Assembly (NCBI GenBank): GCA_016708585.1
Contig: JADJFK010000003.1
Span: forward strand, 62,001 to 126,000
Origin: Sulfuritalea sp.
GTDB taxonomy: Bacteria > Pseudomonadota > Gammaproteobacteria > Burkholderiales > Rhodocyclaceae
DNA: 64,000 nucleotides
Reading direction: 5' to 3'
Position numbers and translations under genes: made by a program
In this document: piece after piece, positions 62,355 through 64,000 of the stretch
How positions within the stretch are numbered: position 1 is the first letter of the stretch
Layout: the number at the start of each line of letters is the position of its first letter
The notes under the pieces: model-generated
What the model saw: the letters and a program-made list of their open reading frames with translations, nothing else
Told to the model about the DNA's origin: nothing
Database searches by the model: none

Positions 62355-64000
62355 AAACCTTTGCCGACTTCAATATCGAACTGCGCCCCGGTGCCAGTGG
62401 CGAGATAAAGACCACCTGTCCGCGCTGCTCTGCCTCCCGCAAGAAAACCCGCTATCCCTGCCTGAACGTCAATGTCGAGCAAGGCGTTTGGAACTGCTGG
62501 CACTGCTCCTGGTCCGGCACGCTCAAGGGCGGCGAGTGGCAGCGGCCGGAGATCCGCAAGGAATACCGGCGCCCGGATTACGTCGCAACTACTACCGGAC
62601 TGCCGGAAACCGTCATAGGTTGGTTTGCTGAGCGCGGGATAGGGGAAGCTGTAATCCGGCGTAATCAGATCGGCTATGGCTTGATTTACATGCCACAACT
62701 CGAAGATGAGACCACCGCAATCCAGTTCCCCTACTTCCGCGGCGGCGAGGTAATCAACGTCAAGTATCGGGATGGTCGCAAGAACTTCCGTATGGCGGCC
62801 GGCGCCGAGCGCGTCCTGTACGGACTCAACGACATTAGCGACGTGACGGTGTGGGTAGAAGGCGAAATGGACAAGCTGGCGCTCGAAGTCGCCGGCTATC
62901 CGAATTGCGTCAGCGTGCCCGATGGCGCCCCGGCGCCGGACTCGAAGAGCTACGAAAGTAAATTCGATTTCCTGGCCGCGCCGGAATTGGCGAAGGTCAA
63001 GACCCATATCCTCGCGGTCGACAACGACCCGCCCGGTAAGCGGCTGCAGGAGGAACTATCCCGCCGTCTCGGTGCCGAGAACTGCCTGCTGGTGGAGTGG
63101 CCTGACGGCTGCAAGGACGCAAACGATGTCCTGATTCAGCATGGCGCCGACGCGCTGGGCCGGTGCATCGAAGCCGCCAAGCCCCTGCCGATTGTTGGCG
63201 CCTTCGACGTGGCGGCCTTGATTGGTGATCTGGAACACCACTACGCCGAAGGAATGCCGCGCGGCGTCAGCACCGGCTGGGAGTCGATTGATCGGCATTA
63301 CACCGTCCGCCCTGGCGAGTGGACGCTGGTGACGGGGGTTCCTGGGCACGGCAAATCCGAATTCATCGATGCGCTACTGATCAACCTGGCCGCCCGCAAT
63401 GGCTGGCGCTTTGGCATCTTCTCGCCGGAGAATCAACCATTCGCCCTGCACCTGGCCAAGCTCGCGGAGAAATATTCCGGCAAGCCGTTCAATCCTGGTC
63501 CGACCGAGCGCATGAGCCGCGGCGAATTCGATATGGCCGCCACCTGGCTGGATCGGCACTTCACCATGATCTTGCCCGAAGAGCCCAGCATCAATGCAAT
63601 CCTGGCCGTGGCCAAGGCCCTGGTGCTGCGCAAGGGCATTCGCGGCCTGGTGATCGATCCGTGGAACGAGATCGAACACGGCCGCACGCAGGGGCAGACG
63701 GAAACCGAGTACATCAGCATCGTCTTGTCCCGTATACGTCAGTTCGCCCGGGCTCACGGCGTGCACGTCTGGCTGGTGGCGCATCCGGCCAAGTTGTTCA
63801 AGGAAGCCAATGGCAAGTATCCCGTCCCCGGCCCCTACGATGTTTCCGGAAGCGCGCATTGGCGCAACAAGGCGGATTGTTGTCTCGCCGTCTGGCGTGA
63901 CCAGATGGCCAACACCCGAACGGTGGAAATCCACGTCCAGAAGATCCGGCACAAGATTACCGGCCAGATCGGCAAGGTCGACCTGACCTATGACCCGGTG
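62351..64000 (+). CDS. T7-type primase-helicase, C-terminus beyond the right edge
   Basis: 550 codons are visible, with no stop before the edge. The zinc ribbon is CPRC (about 25-28) with CWHC (about 53-56); the TOPRIM primase has VEGEMDKLALEVAG and AVDNDPPGKRLQEEL; the RecA-type helicase has Walker A GVPGHGKSE and Walker B GLVIDPWNEIEHGR, then WLVAHPAKLF. This is the gp4-like fusion that primes and unwinds DNA for element replication. The ATG overlaps the DUF1376 stop. The missing part should include the rest of the helicase domain. Confidence 0.9.
   Translation, partial: MKTFADFNIELRPGASGEIKTTCPRCSASRKKTRYPCLNVNVEQGVWNCWHCSWSGTLKGGEWQRPEIRKEYRRPDYVATTTGLPETVIGWFAERGIGEAVIRRNQIGYGLIYMPQLEDETTAIQFPYFRGGEVINVKYRDGRKNFRMAAGAERVLYGLNDISDVTVWVEGEMDKLALEVAGYPNCVSVPDGAPAPDSKSYESKFDFLAAPELAKVKTHILAVDNDPPGKRLQEELSRRLGAENCLLVEWPDGCKDANDVLIQHGADALGRCIEAAKPLPIVGAFDVAALIGDLEHHYAEGMPRGVSTGWESIDRHYTVRPGEWTLVTGVPGHGKSEFIDALLINLAARNGWRFGIFSPENQPFALHLAKLAEKYSGKPFNPGPTERMSRGEFDMAATWLDRHFTMILPEEPSINAILAVAKALVLRKGIRGLVIDPWNEIEHGRTQGQTETEYISIVLSRIRQFARAHGVHVWLVAHPAKLFKEANGKYPVPGPYDVSGSAHWRNKADCCLAVWRDQMANTRTVEIHVQKIRHKITGQIGKVDLTYDPV

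Overview
This window is a GC-rich chromosomal segment of a Gram-negative bacterium, most likely a betaproteobacterium of the Rhodocyclales/Sterolibacteriaceae type. That placement is an inference. It rests on housekeeping order (thrS-infC-rpmI-rplT-pheST-ihfA-merR; surE-pcm-nlpD-rpoS), Tat-exported molybdoenzymes, multihaem cytochromes and beta-oxidation operons. No rRNA is present. Two tRNA genes (Val-GAC, Pro-GGG) are present.

Layout. (1) 1-13 kb is a respiratory and stress island. It holds a Tat-exported MsrB (cut by the left edge), an ECF sigma factor with a small zinc-finger partner, a CWC protein and a haem-c-binding diguanylate cyclase. Then come an exported methionine-repeat protein and an operon for a membrane pentahaem cytochrome c, a DmsA-type molybdoenzyme, a DmsB-type ferredoxin and a TorD chaperone. 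A haem-c-binding sensor kinase and a sigma-54 response regulator close the island. (2) 13-15 kb: HAD dehalogenase and ArsS radical SAM protein. (3) 15-22 kb: soluble methylmalonyl-CoA decarboxylase, malic enzyme, DUF4126 membrane protein and a complete Na+-pumping acyl-CoA decarboxylase (mmdA-oadG-biotin carrier-oadB). (4) 22-28 kb: assorted genes (CtaA-like, EamA, hydrolase, NlpE-like, MocR regulator, DUF2917). (5) 28-35.4 kb: a beta-oxidation block (acyl-CoA dehydrogenase, thiolase, FadB-like, acyl-CoA ligase) with a pair of palindromic operator candidates. (6) 35.5-57 kb: translation genes, stationary-phase genes, murein/transglutaminase genes, dapA and bamC. (7) 57.2 kb to the right edge: an integrated element with a P4-type integrase, HigBA, small unknown genes, an AlpA-like regulator, a DUF1376 protein and a primase-helicase cut by the right edge.

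The most unusual signals are as follows. A 24-bp dispersed repeat occurs eight times between 22 and 50 kb, four of them inside protein-coding genes; three of those are read as a KVGAGGTA-like peptide. The methionine-repeat protein, MsrB and ECF sigma factor sit beside a DMSO-reductase-family operon. Two sensors with periplasmic haem-c motifs flank that operon. The molybdoenzyme has a natural Cys-to-His change in its FeS motif. The transglutaminase gene carries a frameshift that fuses its frame to the downstream lytic transglycosylase.
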